Notes: a model not told the origin generated them from the letters alone. A DNA stretch of 52,692 bases from Pseudorhodobacter antarcticus (GCA_945862435.1 CAMAXX010000019.1:1-52692); one strand, 5' to 3'; numbered from the stretch's first letter, positions 28,002 to 37,372 are shown. Made by a program: numbers and translations.

Positions 28002-28859
28002 ATGCTGGCACTGATCTGCGGTTTAACAGCAGCCTGCGCTTGGGCGGTGCATGACCTTTTGGTGCGCAAGATCGGGCAACGGGTGCGTGTATTGCCGATG
28101 ATGCTGGTGGTTTTTGCCGCGGGTTTGGTGGCTTTGGCACTGCCAACTGCGCTGATCGCCGATTGGGGCGCAATGACAGCGCCCGCCTATGGCTTTTCGG
28201 CTGTGGCAGGGCTTGCCTATGCGGTGGGCATGGGCGCGCTTTACCGCGCCTTTAGTCTGGCCCCCGTGCGTCTGGTTGCCCCAATTCTGGGGTCTTTTCC
28301 AATGATCTCGCTGGGGTTCGCGGCCTTCGGCGGCAAGGCGGTGTCGCTGATAGAACTGCTTGCGGTTTTGGCGGTTGTGGGCGGGATCGTCATTGTGGCG
28401 CTGACTGGGCGGGCCGAAGCAGGCCAAAGCCATGGCACGCGGCCAGGCGAGGCGATGCTTTGGTCGGTGTTGGGGAGTGTCGGCTTTGCGGCAAGCCTTT
28501 GGCTGGCGCAAGAAGGGGCGCGGCAGGGTGATGAAATGGCCTCGATTGCGGTGACGCGTGTGGCGGCGCTGGCCGTTGTCTTTACCATAGTACTTGCCGT
28601 GCGGGTGCCTTTGCGCGCACCCACTGGCACAGGGCGCCCCCTGGCGCTGATGGGGGTTCTGGATGCCCTTGCAATCAGCCTTGTCACCCTGTCGGCTCGT
28701 CTGCCCAACCCAGAATATGCCGCCATCAGCTCGTCCCTTTTTGGCGTGCTAACCATCCTTCTAGCGTGGAAGTTCCTAAAGGAAGCCGTTCTTCCCGTGC
28801 AATGGCTGGGCATCATCACCGTCTTCGCAGGGATTGCAGCGCTGTCTCTGCAAGGCTAA
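28002..28859 (+). CDS. EamA/DMT family transporter
   Basis: A 285-residue inner-membrane protein with ten predicted hydrophobic segments in two EamA repeats; the second repeat ends FLKEAVLPVQWLGIITVFAG. Drug/metabolite transporters move small organic molecules; the substrate is unknown. It is divergent from tdm and shares its promoter region, so export or uptake of a methylated amine or by-product is possible but unproven. GGAAGGACACAAA precedes the ATG. Confidence 0.85.
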   Translation: MLALICGLTAACAWAVHDLLVRKIGQRVRVLPMMLVVFAAGLVALALPTALIADWGAMTAPAYGFSAVAGLAYAVGMGALYRAFSLAPVRLVAPILGSFPMISLGFAAFGGKAVSLIELLAVLAVVGGIVIVALTGRAEAGQSHGTRPGEAMLWSVLGSVGFAASLWLAQEGARQGDEMASIAVTRVAALAVVFTIVLAVRVPLRAPTGTGRPLALMGVLDALAISLVTLSARLPNPEYAAISSSLFGVLTILLAWKFLKEAVLPVQWLGIITVFAGIAALSLQG

Positions 28860-28878
28860 GGCGCGGTGGCCTTATGGG

Positions 28879-29877
28879 CTATTCTGCTGCCACAGGCACA
28901 GGCTGGTTTAGGCCCGAGGCGAGACGGCGTTCATCTTTGGGGCTGACGCCGAACAGTTCGTGATAATGCCGCGCCATTCGGGCCAATGTCACATAGCCTA
29001 CAGCCACAGCAATCTCGCGCAGGTTATCATTAGAATAGAGCACCCGTTGCCGCGCCTTGGCCAGCCGCAAATGGCGGTAATAGCGCAGCGGGCTTTGCCC
29101 CGTTTCCCGTTTGAACAGCCGCTCAAAATGCCGCCCCGACATGTCCACTGCCGCCGCCACGTCAGGGATGCGAAGCGGGTCTTCGACATGGGTTTCGAAA
29201 AGCCGTATCGCCTTGCGGATGGGCGGGGTCAGGCGGTCGGCGGTGGATGCGGTACGCGCCACGGGCACCTTTTGGCTTGCATCCTCATCGCGCACAAAGG
29301 GGTGCTGGAACCAGCACGCAACTTCGGTCATGCATTGGCGGCCCAGACGTTCCTCGATCAGCCGCAGCATCAGATCAAACACCACGCCCGCGCCAGACGC
29401 CGTGATGCGCCGCTTATCGCGCAAAATCAGCGCCTCTGAGGCCTTTACATCGGGGAACTCTGCCTTGAAAGCAGCCTCATAGCACCAATGAACTGAACAG
29501 CCGCGCCCCTCCATCAGGCCCGCGCGCGCCAGCGGAAATATCCCGCCCGAAAACGCGCCCAGCGTTAGCCCCGTGCGATCAAGCCAGCGCAGGCGCGCGG
29601 GGCTTTGGCGCGGGTCAGCAAATTCGGCGGTGGGCGGCGAGATCAGATACAGGTGATCCACGCCCGCCAGTTCGGCCAAGGTCACGTCAGGCTGGAACCG
29701 CACTTCGGCAGAAGATCGCACAGGCGCATTGGTTTCTGCCACCAACTGCCATACAAATTCGCGCCGCCCCATAATTTCATTAGCCGCGCGCAAAGGCTCG
29801 ATCGCCGAGGTCAAGCACGCCATCGGAAATCCTGGAAACATCAGGAATCCAAAACGCAGCGGGCCCTCGCCAAGCAT
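28879..29877 (-). CDS. GlxA-type AraC family transcriptional regulator
   Basis: A 332-residue regulator. The N-terminal DJ-1/PfpI-like domain (RFGFLMFPGFPMACL) lacks an obvious catalytic Cys. The C-terminal AraC DNA-binding domain spans about 225-325 (AAVDMSGRHFERLFKRETGQSP, ending LGVSPKDERR in family style). Regulators of this class control carnitine, glycine betaine and dimethylglycine catabolism in Pseudomonas (CdhR, GbdR). GGAGACAGGAA before ATG 29877 sets the start. It lies 13 bases after the heme-subunit gene and is probably the last gene of the dmm operon. Confidence 0.87.
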   Translation of the reverse strand: MLGEGPLRFGFLMFPGFPMACLTSAIEPLRAANEIMGRREFVWQLVAETNAPVRSSAEVRFQPDVTLAELAGVDHLYLISPPTAEFADPRQSPARLRWLDRTGLTLGAFSGGIFPLARAGLMEGRGCSVHWCYEAAFKAEFPDVKASEALILRDKRRITASGAGVVFDLMLRLIEERLGRQCMTEVACWFQHPFVRDEDASQKVPVARTASTADRLTPPIRKAIRLFETHVEDPLRIPDVAAAVDMSGRHFERLFKRETGQSPLRYYRHLRLAKARQRVLYSNDNLREIAVAVGYVTLARMARHYHELFGVSPKDERRLASGLNQPVPVAAE

Positions 29878-29890
29878 TTCCTGTCTCCTG

Positions 29891-30958
29891 TCAGTCTTCG
29901 GGCCACCAACCGGGCGAGGTGGGCTGACCATCGTCATACTGTGACAGCCACTGGGTCATCTCATCGCGGTTGCGCAAAAAGCCTTTGTAGGCGGCCAGAT
30001 CAGGGTGCAGATCGCGCACCACGCGGTGGAGGCGGCGGCCCCATTTTGGCACTGTGACCAGCTCTTCAAACTTGCCAAGGTAGGCGCGAATATCAAAGCA
30101 AATCGCGTTAGACCGTGGCAGGCGGTACAGCGTCTGCAGTTCGACCCGCAGGTGCATCATATGGCCCATGTTCTTTGGCGTTAGCGCGGTGCGCATATGG
30201 CCCCAGTCGGGATATGTTTCTGGCGCAGTGTCCAGCAGCGGGTTCACCGTCATCGTCCAGTTGTAACGCCGCACGGGTGAGCCCTGCTGCAGCTTCATCA
30301 GAAACTTAAGCGCACGATCAAAAATGCCCTTTTCATGTGCCAAAGGCACAGGCGCGTGCCATTCGTGAAAGTTCATTCCGATGTTGAAATCAAGCGACCA
30401 ATCGGCCTGCGTGGTCACCATTCCCGCATCCACCCACAGCGTGCCTTCGCGTTCATCTTGCAAGGTAAAATCACCTTGGGTCTGGCGGCTGATGTATTCC
30501 ATTGGCCCATACGGTAGGGTGGACTCGTCTAGAAAGGTGAACTTCTGGTCAATGCCCAAGGGGCGGTTGATCCAATGCCAGCGGTTCCCATCCTTGGCCA
30601 GCGAAAACCACTGCGGGTATTCGCGCGCCTTGGTTTCCATAATAAGTTCCAGCAGATCCCATCCTGCCAGCGTCATATGCGGCAAGGATTGGCAGCGCAG
30701 CGGGTCGCTGGCCAGCACGCGCGCGCGGTCGCGCATCTCACTTAGGTAATGCTCGTCCACGTCAAAGGTATGCTCAAAGACCGACCCTTTGCGCCCTGCC
30801 ACATGCGGCTCCATGTTGACCGAATACATGTAATCGTCGCGGTCAAACGGAAACGGAAAGCGGCGGATCGCGGCGGGAGAATTGCGATAGGTGAAGTCGT
30901 CGCAATAAGTCTCGTCGCGAAAAAAGTCATCAAAGCCGTATTTGAAATCAAGGCTCAT
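29891..30958 (-). CDS. Dimethylamine monooxygenase heme subunit (DUF3445, HODM alpha-like)
   Basis: A 355-residue protein of the heme-dependent oxidative N-demethylase family. Family-type stretches include PFPFDRDDYMYSVNMEPH near the N terminus, WDLLELIMETKAREYPQWF, and the LRVELQTLYRLPRSNAICFDIR region. It is the catalytic oxygenase subunit converting dimethylamine to methylamine and formaldehyde with electrons from the adjacent reductase. Published subunit letters differ between species, so no symbol is given. AGGAGCGCGCG precedes the ATG. Confidence 0.9.
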   Translation of the reverse strand: MSLDFKYGFDDFFRDETYCDDFTYRNSPAAIRRFPFPFDRDDYMYSVNMEPHVAGRKGSVFEHTFDVDEHYLSEMRDRARVLASDPLRCQSLPHMTLAGWDLLELIMETKAREYPQWFSLAKDGNRWHWINRPLGIDQKFTFLDESTLPYGPMEYISRQTQGDFTLQDEREGTLWVDAGMVTTQADWSLDFNIGMNFHEWHAPVPLAHEKGIFDRALKFLMKLQQGSPVRRYNWTMTVNPLLDTAPETYPDWGHMRTALTPKNMGHMMHLRVELQTLYRLPRSNAICFDIRAYLGKFEELVTVPKWGRRLHRVVRDLHPDLAAYKGFLRNRDEMTQWLSQYDDGQPTSPGWWPED

Positions 30959-30967
30959 CGCGCGCTC

Positions 30968-31930
30968 CTATCTGTCGATCACCAGCGCCGTGCCGGTGAA
31001 CCGACTGACGCAGGGCATGATTTTGGTGTTGCTGGCCACTTCATCGGGCGAAAGCCAATGGTCGCGGTGGTCAATATGACCATCGCAGCGGATGACGTTC
31101 GTCTCGCACTGCCCGCAGGCACCGCCACGGCAAAGGTATGGCGCATCGACGCCAGCGGCCTCCATCGCCTCTAGCAAAGATTGGGCCTTGCCAACCGATA
31201 TGGTCTTGCCCGATGCGGCAAGTTCGACCTCAAAGCGATCGCCGGTGGCAGGCGCGGTGAATTCTTCGAAATGCACGGCATGTTCGGGCATGCCTGCCGC
31301 ATTTGCCGTGGCGCGCACCCAGTTTAGCATTCCCTTTGGCCCACAGCAGTAAAGATGTGTGCCAATGGGTTGCCGCGCCAGAATATCGGCCAAGGGCATT
31401 TGCTGGCCCATTTCGTCAAAATACAGGTTTATCTTATCGCCATGCGCAGCTTTCAGCACATCGCCATAGGCGCACAGCGCGGGGTTGCGCGCGGCGTAGT
31501 GCAATTCAAACTTGCCGCTAAAGCGGGCCAGTTGGTGCATCATCGCCAAAAAGGGCGTAATCCCAATGCCGCCCGCCAAAAACAGATGCTTGCGCGCGCG
31601 GTTATCCAGCGGAAACAGGTTCATCGGATGGCTTAGCACCATCTCTGTGCCTGCTTTGATATGGGTGTGCATAAACAAAGACCCGCCCCGCCCCGCATCA
31701 TCGCGCCGCACCGAGATTTCATAGCCTGAACGATCTTCGGGATCGGACATCAGCGAATAGGGGTTCAGTCGCCGCGTGCCATGGTCGTCCATTTCCACCA
31801 CAGTATGCGCGCCACCCGAAAAGGCTGGCAGATCGCTGCCATCACGGGCGACAAAGCGGAACCGCGTTATCAGGTCGTTGACGGGCACCACTTCGGCCAC
31901 GCGGACATTCAGTTTTGCACCGCCGCTCAT
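30968..31930 (-). CDS. dmmB: Dimethylamine monooxygenase reductase subunit
   Basis: A 320-residue phthalate-dioxygenase-reductase-type protein. A flavin domain (about 1-105, with RLNPYSLMSDP) and an NAD(P)H domain (AGGIGITPFLAMMHQL near 118) are followed by a C-terminal plant-type 2Fe-2S ferredoxin with CRGGACGQCETNV and a last Cys in MPCVSR. It passes electrons to the heme oxygenase subunit. Its start overlaps the zinc-ribbon subunit gene by ATGA. Confidence 0.9.
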   Translation of the reverse strand: MSGGAKLNVRVAEVVPVNDLITRFRFVARDGSDLPAFSGGAHTVVEMDDHGTRRLNPYSLMSDPEDRSGYEISVRRDDAGRGGSLFMHTHIKAGTEMVLSHPMNLFPLDNRARKHLFLAGGIGITPFLAMMHQLARFSGKFELHYAARNPALCAYGDVLKAAHGDKINLYFDEMGQQMPLADILARQPIGTHLYCCGPKGMLNWVRATANAAGMPEHAVHFEEFTAPATGDRFEVELAASGKTISVGKAQSLLEAMEAAGVDAPYLCRGGACGQCETNVIRCDGHIDHRDHWLSPDEVASNTKIMPCVSRFTGTALVIDR

Positions 31931-32535
31931 TTAAACCGCTCCACCGCTGGGGGGATATGCCCCTTTTCCTCTGCATCAATGTTCACGCCCTGAAAGGCCG
32001 CCAAACGGCGTGAATAGTGGTCGCGCACAAACAGGTGCAGCCCGCAATGGCTGCATGGGAATGGATCGGTTTTCACATTCTCGGTGATGCCCTTGCAATG
32101 CACGCATTGCACGCGGCGCATGGTTGATCCGCGATGTTCTTTTTGAATGTCGGCATGGGGAAAGCCCAAGGCCATAACATCGCGCTCGGCCTGCCCCATC
32201 AAACCTTCGGTGCCTGTCAGATACACCTGCGCGCCCATCGGCGCATCTTGCAGCACGCGCGCCAGACGGAACAATAGGGTTGGGATAGAGGCAGCCTTTT
32301 GCGCCTGCTTGGCCCCAAGCGCGTTTATGCTGTCCCACTGATCGGTGCCATTTGGGCCTGCGGTGTAAAGGATATGGGATTTGTGCAAAATGCTGGGGTC
32401 TTTGGAAACCAGATCGGCCACCGCTTTTGCCCCTTCGCCATCGGCCACGATCAGATGAACCGCGCCTGGGCGCGGTTCAAGCACGCCGTACACAGGGCGA
32501 CTTATCATTGAAGAAGGAAACTCGGTCTTTGTCAT
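31927..32535 (-). CDS. dmmA: Dimethylamine monooxygenase small subunit (DmmA-like, zinc ribbon)
   Basis: A 202-residue protein. The N-terminal two-thirds resembles the NAD(P)-domain end of ferredoxin reductases (QVYLTGTEGLMGQAERDVMA). The C-terminal third has a zinc-ribbon pattern CVHC ... CSHCG near residues 143-164. This matches proteins annotated as DmmA in roseobacters; naming is not consistent across species. It probably helps assemble or link the oxygenase and the reductase. A strong hairpin lies just upstream. Confidence 0.82.
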   Translation of the reverse strand: MTKTEFPSSMISRPVYGVLEPRPGAVHLIVADGEGAKAVADLVSKDPSILHKSHILYTAGPNGTDQWDSINALGAKQAQKAASIPTLLFRLARVLQDAPMGAQVYLTGTEGLMGQAERDVMALGFPHADIQKEHRGSTMRRVQCVHCKGITENVKTDPFPCSHCGLHLFVRDHYSRRLAAFQGVNIDAEEKGHIPPAVERFK

Positions 32536-32576
32536 CTTGTCTGCACTTTGCCCATTGATCTGTTCCTAAACGCTCT

Positions 32577-32613
32577 CGCGACGGGCCTGCCAAACGGGGG
32601 CAGGCCCGTCGCG
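32577..32613. other. Strong intercistronic stem-loop in the dmm operon
   Basis: CGCGACGGGCCTGCC (32577-32591) and GGCAGGCCCGTCGCG (32599-32613) form a perfect 15-bp stem in the gap between the GcvT-like gene and dmmA. No U-run follows on the minus strand, so it is more likely an RNA-stability or processing element than a full terminator. Confidence 0.7.
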
Positions 32614-32626
32614 GGGTGGCGCAGTG

Positions 32627-33766
32627 TTATCCCTGAACGGTGCGGCGTTTCTTGTCGATGTCGTAGAACGGCAGGGATGCCGACTTGACCTGTATCGGGC
32701 CATGCGTGCCGCAGCGCACTTCCAAAGCAGTGCCGTTATTGGCATCGGCCACGGGCAGGCGGGCGATTGCCACAGTCCAGTCGTTCAGGGGCGAGTGCAT
32801 TGCTTGGGTGACAACGCCCACCTTGACGCCATCTTTAAACACGGGCGCGCCGTTGCCGGGCACATTCTTGCCTTCCAGCATCATGCCAGAAATCTTGAAC
32901 CGCTCGCGGCCCTTTAAACGGTAATGCTCTTCGGCACCGCGAAAGCCAACCTTGCCGGGCGAGACGGTGAAATCAAGGCCCAGTTCCCACAGGGTGTCAC
33001 CCGGGCCTTCGTTTTCGAACGGATACATTTCCGAATTATCAAACGGAAAGAACAAAAGATACGATTCGGTGCGCAGCATATCCAGCGTGGTAAAGCGGCA
33101 CGGGATGATGCCCATGCTGGCGCCTTCTGCTAGAATGCGATCCCAGATCATTACGGCATCTTGCCCACGGCAAAAAATCTCATAACCACGCTCGCCCGTG
33201 TAACCCGTGCGGCTGATGGTGATCGGCTTGCCAAACAGGCTTGCGCCCATATGGCTGAAATAGGCCAAATTGCGAATGCCTGGAATGTGCTTTTCCAGAT
33301 AATCCACCGCCAGCGGCCCTTGCAAGGACAGATCGTGCAAATTGTCGTCAAAACGCACCGACACATCGCGCCCCGTGGCGGCCATGGTCAGTTGTTCATG
33401 CCCTTGGCCCGACCCATGCACAACCATAAAGCTGTCTGGCCCCATGCGGTAAATCACACAGTCATCCACGAACTTGCCCGCGTCGTTCAGCATACAGGCG
33501 TAAACCGCGCGGCCCGGCATCAGCTTTTCCATGTTGCGCGTGGTGGCGCGTTCAATGACATGGGCGGCTGCATGGCCCGTGATATGCACCTTTTTCAGGC
33601 CCGATACATCCATAAGGCCCGCCTTGGTGCGGATCGCCATGTATTCGGCATCGGGGTCGCCTTTCTCATAAGACCAAGCGGTGCCCATGCCCGACCAGTC
33701 TTCCAAGTTAGAGCCAAGCGCGCGGTGGCGGTCACCCAGCGTTGAAAAGCGCCAAGAATTGGTCAT
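32627..33766 (-). CDS. GcvT-like (aminomethyltransferase family) protein of the dmm operon
   Basis: A 379-residue protein with the GcvT fold: an N-terminal folate-binding domain with TGYTGERGYEIFCRG near residue 190 and a C-terminal barrel (GVVTQAMHSPLNDWTVAIARL). It is the first gene of the dmm operon and is expected to trap the formaldehyde released by dimethylamine oxidation on tetrahydrofolate. It is the fourth dmm gene of roseobacters (dmmDABC); which letter applies was not verified. GGGAGA before ATG 33766 sets the start; the open frame upstream covers a regulatory motif. Confidence 0.85.
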   Translation of the reverse strand: MTNSWRFSTLGDRHRALGSNLEDWSGMGTAWSYEKGDPDAEYMAIRTKAGLMDVSGLKKVHITGHAAAHVIERATTRNMEKLMPGRAVYACMLNDAGKFVDDCVIYRMGPDSFMVVHGSGQGHEQLTMAATGRDVSVRFDDNLHDLSLQGPLAVDYLEKHIPGIRNLAYFSHMGASLFGKPITISRTGYTGERGYEIFCRGQDAVMIWDRILAEGASMGIIPCRFTTLDMLRTESYLLFFPFDNSEMYPFENEGPGDTLWELGLDFTVSPGKVGFRGAEEHYRLKGRERFKISGMMLEGKNVPGNGAPVFKDGVKVGVVTQAMHSPLNDWTVAIARLPVADANNGTALEVRCGTHGPIQVKSASLPFYDIDKKRRTVQG

Positions 33767-33842
33767 CTGCAGTCTCCCTGAGCTACGTTCATTTTGGGCA
33801 AGTTTGTGAGGCTTCGCGGCGAAAATCAATAATGAAGTGCAA

Positions 33843-33866
33843 TTTTTTTTCTTGCCAGAAAACATT
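33843..33866. promoter_or_regulatory. Shared regulatory motif upstream of the dmm operon
   Basis: TTTTTTCTTGCCAGAAAACA within this span has perfect arms TTTTCT and AGAAAA and matches TTTTTYCTTG-N(3-4)-GRAAAA. It lies about 80 bp before the first dmm start. A partial second copy (ATTCTTGCTTAAAAAA) follows at once. Confidence 0.55.
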
Positions 33867-33876
33867 CTTGCTTAAA

Positions 33877-33903
33877 AAAGGGGCCACTTTCGCAGCCCCT
33901 TTC
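33877..33903 (-). terminator. Rho-independent terminator of the APC transporter gene
   Basis: On the minus strand AAAGGGGC-TGCGAAAGTG-GCCCCTTTTTT forms a GC-rich stem with a run of six T, 23 bases past the transporter stop. Confidence 0.85.
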
Positions 33904-33925
33904 GGATTAAGCATAAGGCGCGCCT

Positions 33926-35689
33926 TTAGACGGGCAGCACAAAGAACCAGTTAGACAAAAGTACCACCGCAGCCCCAGCCACAAGGGCCAGATAGGGCAG
34001 CATTCCTGCCTTACGCTCGCCCATATCACCCTCGGCAAGCCCAAGATCGATATAGGTCTCTTTCGGGAACTTGCCGCCATCTTGCTGGTAATGGCGATAC
34101 CAGAACACCGGAATAATGAACGAAGCAAAGATCAGCCCCGCCCACAGCGCATTTTCATAGCCCCAAACTTTGGCACCCGCGCCAAGGAACAGCGCGTTGA
34201 CGAAAGCCAGAACTGTGTTAATGCCGATCAGCACAGTCGGTGCTTTCCACGGACGTTCAATATGCGCCGAATCGATGCGGTGGATCCATCCTGCGTTCAG
34301 GTTCAAGAAGTTGAACAGGATGTAGCCAACGTTCGAGATAGCTAGAACGTAGAAATACCCACCCACGTCCGAGGCCAGCGCAAGCAAGATTACGTTAAAG
34401 CCGAAGTCAGTCCACATCGCTTTGGATGGCACTCCCTTGTCGTTGACTGTGGATAGATACTTGGGCAGCCAGCCGTCTTTCGACCCCTGATACAGCGTGC
34501 GCGAGGAACCAGCGAGCGCTGTCATGATTGCCATGAACAACGCCATAATCATCAAGATCACGAAGATTTGGGTAATCACTGGCCCGCCGCCAATCATATT
34601 GCCCAGCGCTTCGCCCACGCCTGTGCCGTCAACAATGCCAGCGGCCAGCATACCCTCTTGGCCCAAGACCCCTTGGAACGAGAAGGGGATTAGAAAGAAG
34701 AACACCGCACACAAAAGGCCAGAATAGAAGATAGCGCGGAACGTGTCGCGCTTGGGGTCTTTTAGTTCGGCAGTATAGCAAACGGCAGTTTCAAAGCCGT
34801 AGGTCGACCATGCTGCGATATACAGACCGCCCAAGAACAGCGTCCAGCCGCCGATATTCCATTCGCCGTCCACGCCCGAATAGGCGGCCGTTGGGGGCAG
34901 CAGATTGGTGACGTTCATAGTGTTGATTGCGCCCGTGAAGATTGGCACAAGGCCCACCAGCAGCAAAGGCACCAGAACGATGATCGCCAACCATTTCTGG
35001 GCAGTCGCGGTCGAAGCAATACCGCGATGCTGGATGGTCATAATGACCAGCATCAGCGCAACACCGATCAGGAAGGTCGAGTTGAAGTGCAGTGTTCCAA
35101 GGCCCGGAATGTTCAGGGCAAAGGCTTCGAACACGCGGAACCACGGGGTCATTGCAGACACACCATCGGCGGCTGCAACAGCCTTGATAGCATCCTCAGC
35201 CGTCACACCCGCATTAGCCGCCATATATTCCATCACCGATTGGGTTTCAGCGGTGTAACTGGCAATATTCGCCGCGACCCAATCGATCACCTGCTGGCTT
35301 TCAGCCAAGGGAATCGGGAAAAGCGCGTTTAAAATGTAACCCGCCGCAATGGCGCAGCCCAATGACAACACGGGCGACCATGCAAACCAGTTGCACCACA
35401 CCGAAAGGGGCGCAATCAGCTTGGAATAACGCAGCCATGCGGTTGCACCATAAATGCTTGTCCCGCCCGACTTGTTACCGAACATCCCCGCCATTTCTGC
35501 GTAGGTAAAGCTTTGCAAAAACCCCATCACCATCGAGATCATCCAGACCGCGAAGGCGAGTTTGCCCGTCGTTCCCGCGATCCCACCAATTGAGAACAGC
35601 ACCAAAGGCGGCACACCTGCCGCAACCCAAAATGCACCCTTCCAATCCAGCGCTCGAACCATCTGGCCCGATCCAGCTTTGTCTGTCAT
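33926..35689 (-). CDS. APC superfamily permease of the methylamine region
   Basis: A 587-residue inner-membrane transporter with about 12-14 hydrophobic segments. The first helix carries the glycine-rich stretch FSIGGIAGTTG, and AEMAGMFGNKSGGTSIYGA fits amino acid/polyamine permeases. A hydrophilic insert of about 60 residues (around 135-195, Ala/Thr/Glu-rich) is longer than in typical APC carriers. Being between tmm and dmm with a shared motif upstream, it may import a methylated amine, but the substrate is not known. GGAGAAAAGGGA before ATG 35689 sets the start. Confidence 0.85.
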   Translation of the reverse strand: MTDKAGSGQMVRALDWKGAFWVAAGVPPLVLFSIGGIAGTTGKLAFAVWMISMVMGFLQSFTYAEMAGMFGNKSGGTSIYGATAWLRYSKLIAPLSVWCNWFAWSPVLSLGCAIAAGYILNALFPIPLAESQQVIDWVAANIASYTAETQSVMEYMAANAGVTAEDAIKAVAAADGVSAMTPWFRVFEAFALNIPGLGTLHFNSTFLIGVALMLVIMTIQHRGIASTATAQKWLAIIVLVPLLLVGLVPIFTGAINTMNVTNLLPPTAAYSGVDGEWNIGGWTLFLGGLYIAAWSTYGFETAVCYTAELKDPKRDTFRAIFYSGLLCAVFFFLIPFSFQGVLGQEGMLAAGIVDGTGVGEALGNMIGGGPVITQIFVILMIMALFMAIMTALAGSSRTLYQGSKDGWLPKYLSTVNDKGVPSKAMWTDFGFNVILLALASDVGGYFYVLAISNVGYILFNFLNLNAGWIHRIDSAHIERPWKAPTVLIGINTVLAFVNALFLGAGAKVWGYENALWAGLIFASFIIPVFWYRHYQQDGGKFPKETYIDLGLAEGDMGERKAGMLPYLALVAGAAVVLLSNWFFVLPV

Positions 35690-35900
35690 GTCCCTTTTCT
35701 CCTGTTGAACTCGGCGGATGCTGGGAGGCACCTTGCCACCCCCTCCGCACGTTGATTTTCAAGTTACCCTCCTGCCTTACGTCTGACTGGCTGGGCCTTG
35801 TCTCCTTGTTCCTACGTGACCGCATATCGGCGTAGACGATTTATGTACTGCGACGCGATGCCACATTGAAAGCACGAGGCCGCTCGCAACGCGAGAAGAA

Positions 35901-35920
35901 TTTTATCTTTTGGGGAAAAA
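35901..35920. promoter_or_regulatory. Shared regulatory motif upstream of the APC transporter
   Basis: TTTTATCTTTTGGGGAAAAA aligns with TTTTTYCTTG-N(3-4)-GRAAAA; a further half-like TTTCCTTGG follows. It lies about 210 bp before the transporter start. Confidence 0.45.
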
Positions 35921-35980
35921 ATGTTTCCTTGGGGTCGGGCGGCCCAAGCTGCCATGGGTCGAACTGCCTTAATTTTAAAC

Positions 35981-36013
35981 AAAAGGCCCCCAGCGTTGCG
36001 CCAAGGGCCTTTT
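35981..36013 (-). terminator. Rho-independent terminator of tmm
   Basis: AAAAGGCCC and GGGCCTTTT arms are separated by 15 bases; read on the minus strand it ends in TTTT, 16 bases beyond the tmm stop. Confidence 0.75.
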
Positions 36014-36028
36014 GGCGATGCAATGGGA

Positions 36029-37372
36029 TCAGTTTTCTAGATAGCTTTCCATCGAATCTTCCAGTGCATGTTTCCACGGCGTGTGGTGCACTGGGGCCAT
36101 CGTGCCCGTGATGACGGATTTGTAGGCATTGTCGCGAAATGCCATGACGTCTTTTTTCTTATGCTCTTTCCACTCGAAGAAGGCCTCACAGGCGCCGTCA
36201 ACGTCAAAGGTCGGATAGTCAGTTTCTGCGACCAGTTCCTTTATGTAGTCGCCTTGATAGTGGATCGCATCGTGGGCGTCTTGGCCTGCATCTTCGCCCG
36301 CCACGCGGTCTGCCACGTCTTTTTGCAGCGCATTTTTGTCAGACGGAATCGCAATGCGCCCCATAATTGCATCGCGCACCCACCAAGCTTGGGCATCGAA
36401 CATGTTGAAGGTAAACCATTGATCTTGCATGCCGATGTAAAACAACTTGGGGTTATGCACCCATGCGACACCTTTATACAAGTCCGCCGTTGCCAAACGG
36501 TTTGCGGTTTTTAGACGCAGATCGTCGGGCAGGTAGGGGAAGTGGTGCTTGTAGCCTGTGCACAGTATGATGGCGTCGATTTTCTTCGAGGTGCCGTCCT
36601 TGAAATAGGCGGTATCCTCGTCCATCCGCAACAGCGCAGGGACTTCTTGCCAGTTGTCGGGCCAGTCAAAGCCCATTGGCGCGTTGCGATAGGCCACAGT
36701 GATCGACTTGGCCCCATATTTCCAGCACTGGCTGCCGACATCTTCGGCTGAATAGGACGAGCCCAGCAACAATAGGTCTTTGCCCGTAAATTCGCGCGCG
36801 TCGCGGAAGTCGTGGGCGTGCATCACGCGGCCATGGAATTTGTCGAATCCAAGATATTCTGGCACGCTGGGCGTGCTGAAATGGCCCGAAGCTACGATCA
36901 CATGGTCGAATTCTTCGTCATACATGCTGTCCTTTTTCAGATCATGCACGGTGACGGTGAAATTGCTTTTATCCTTGTTGTAGCGCACCATCCGAATAGT
37001 GGACGAAAAGCGGATCCAATCCCGAACCCCAGCCTTTTTCACGCGGCCTTCGATATAGTCAAACAGCACTGCACGTGGCGGATAGCTGGCGATCTGTTTG
37101 CCGAAATGCTCTTCAAACGAATAGTCGGCAAATTCCAGCCCCTCTTTTGGGCCGTTCGACCAAAGGTAGCGATACATCGAACCATGAACGGGTTCGCCAT
37201 GCTCGTCCAAACCGGTGCGCCAAGTATAGTTCCACAGGCCACCCCAGTTGGATTGCTTTTCAAAGCAGACCACTTCGGGAATCTCGGCCCCTTTGGCCTG
37301 AGCGGACTGGAACGCGCGCAACTGCGCAAGCCCCGACGGCCCCGCACCAATGACGGCTACTCTTTTCTTCAT
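36029..37372 (-). CDS. tmm: Trimethylamine monooxygenase
   Basis: A 447-residue flavin-containing monooxygenase oxidising trimethylamine to its N-oxide with NADPH and O2. It has the FAD loop [13 protein letters not shown], the NADPH loop [12 protein letters not shown] near residue 205, the FMO-type stretch [11 protein letters not shown] and the conserved [18 protein letters not shown] region. The whole sequence closely follows roseobacter Tmm proteins, including WYF-rich [22 protein letters not shown] five bases before ATG 37372 sets the start; a GTG two codons earlier would sit on that site. Confidence 0.97.
   Translation of the reverse strand: MKKRVAVIGAGPSGLAQLRAFQSAQAKGAEIPEVVCFEKQSNWGGLWNYTWRTGLDEHGEPVHGSMYRYLWSNGPKEGLEFADYSFEEHFGKQIASYPPRAVLFDYIEGRVKKAGVRDWIRFSSTIRMVRYNKDKSNFTVTVHDLKKDSMYDEEFDHVIVASGHFSTPSVPEYLGFDKFHGRVMHAHDFRDAREFTGKDLLLLGSSYSAEDVGSQCWKYGAKSITVAYRNAPMGFDWPDNWQEVPALLRMDEDTAYFKDGTSKKIDAIILCTGYKHHFPYLPDDLRLKTANRLATADLYKGVAWVHNPKLFYIGMQDQWFTFNMFDAQAWWVRDAIMGRIAIPSDKNALQKDVADRVAGEDAGQDAHDAIHYQGDYIKELVAETDYPTFDVDGACEAFFEWKEHKKKDVMAFRDNAYKSVITGTMAPVHHTPWKHALEDSMESYLEN

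Larger units (their letters stand above)
35690..36028. other. Intergenic region between tmm and the APC transporter
   Basis: 339 bases without a gene. It holds the transporter leader, a copy of the shared motif (35901-35920) and the tmm terminator (35981-36013). Nothing else is recognised. Confidence 0.6.

Noticed and set aside
32627-33766. DMSP demethylase DmdA (also GcvT fold, similar length)
   Set aside because: The N-terminal sequence does not resemble DmdA and the gene heads the dmm operon.
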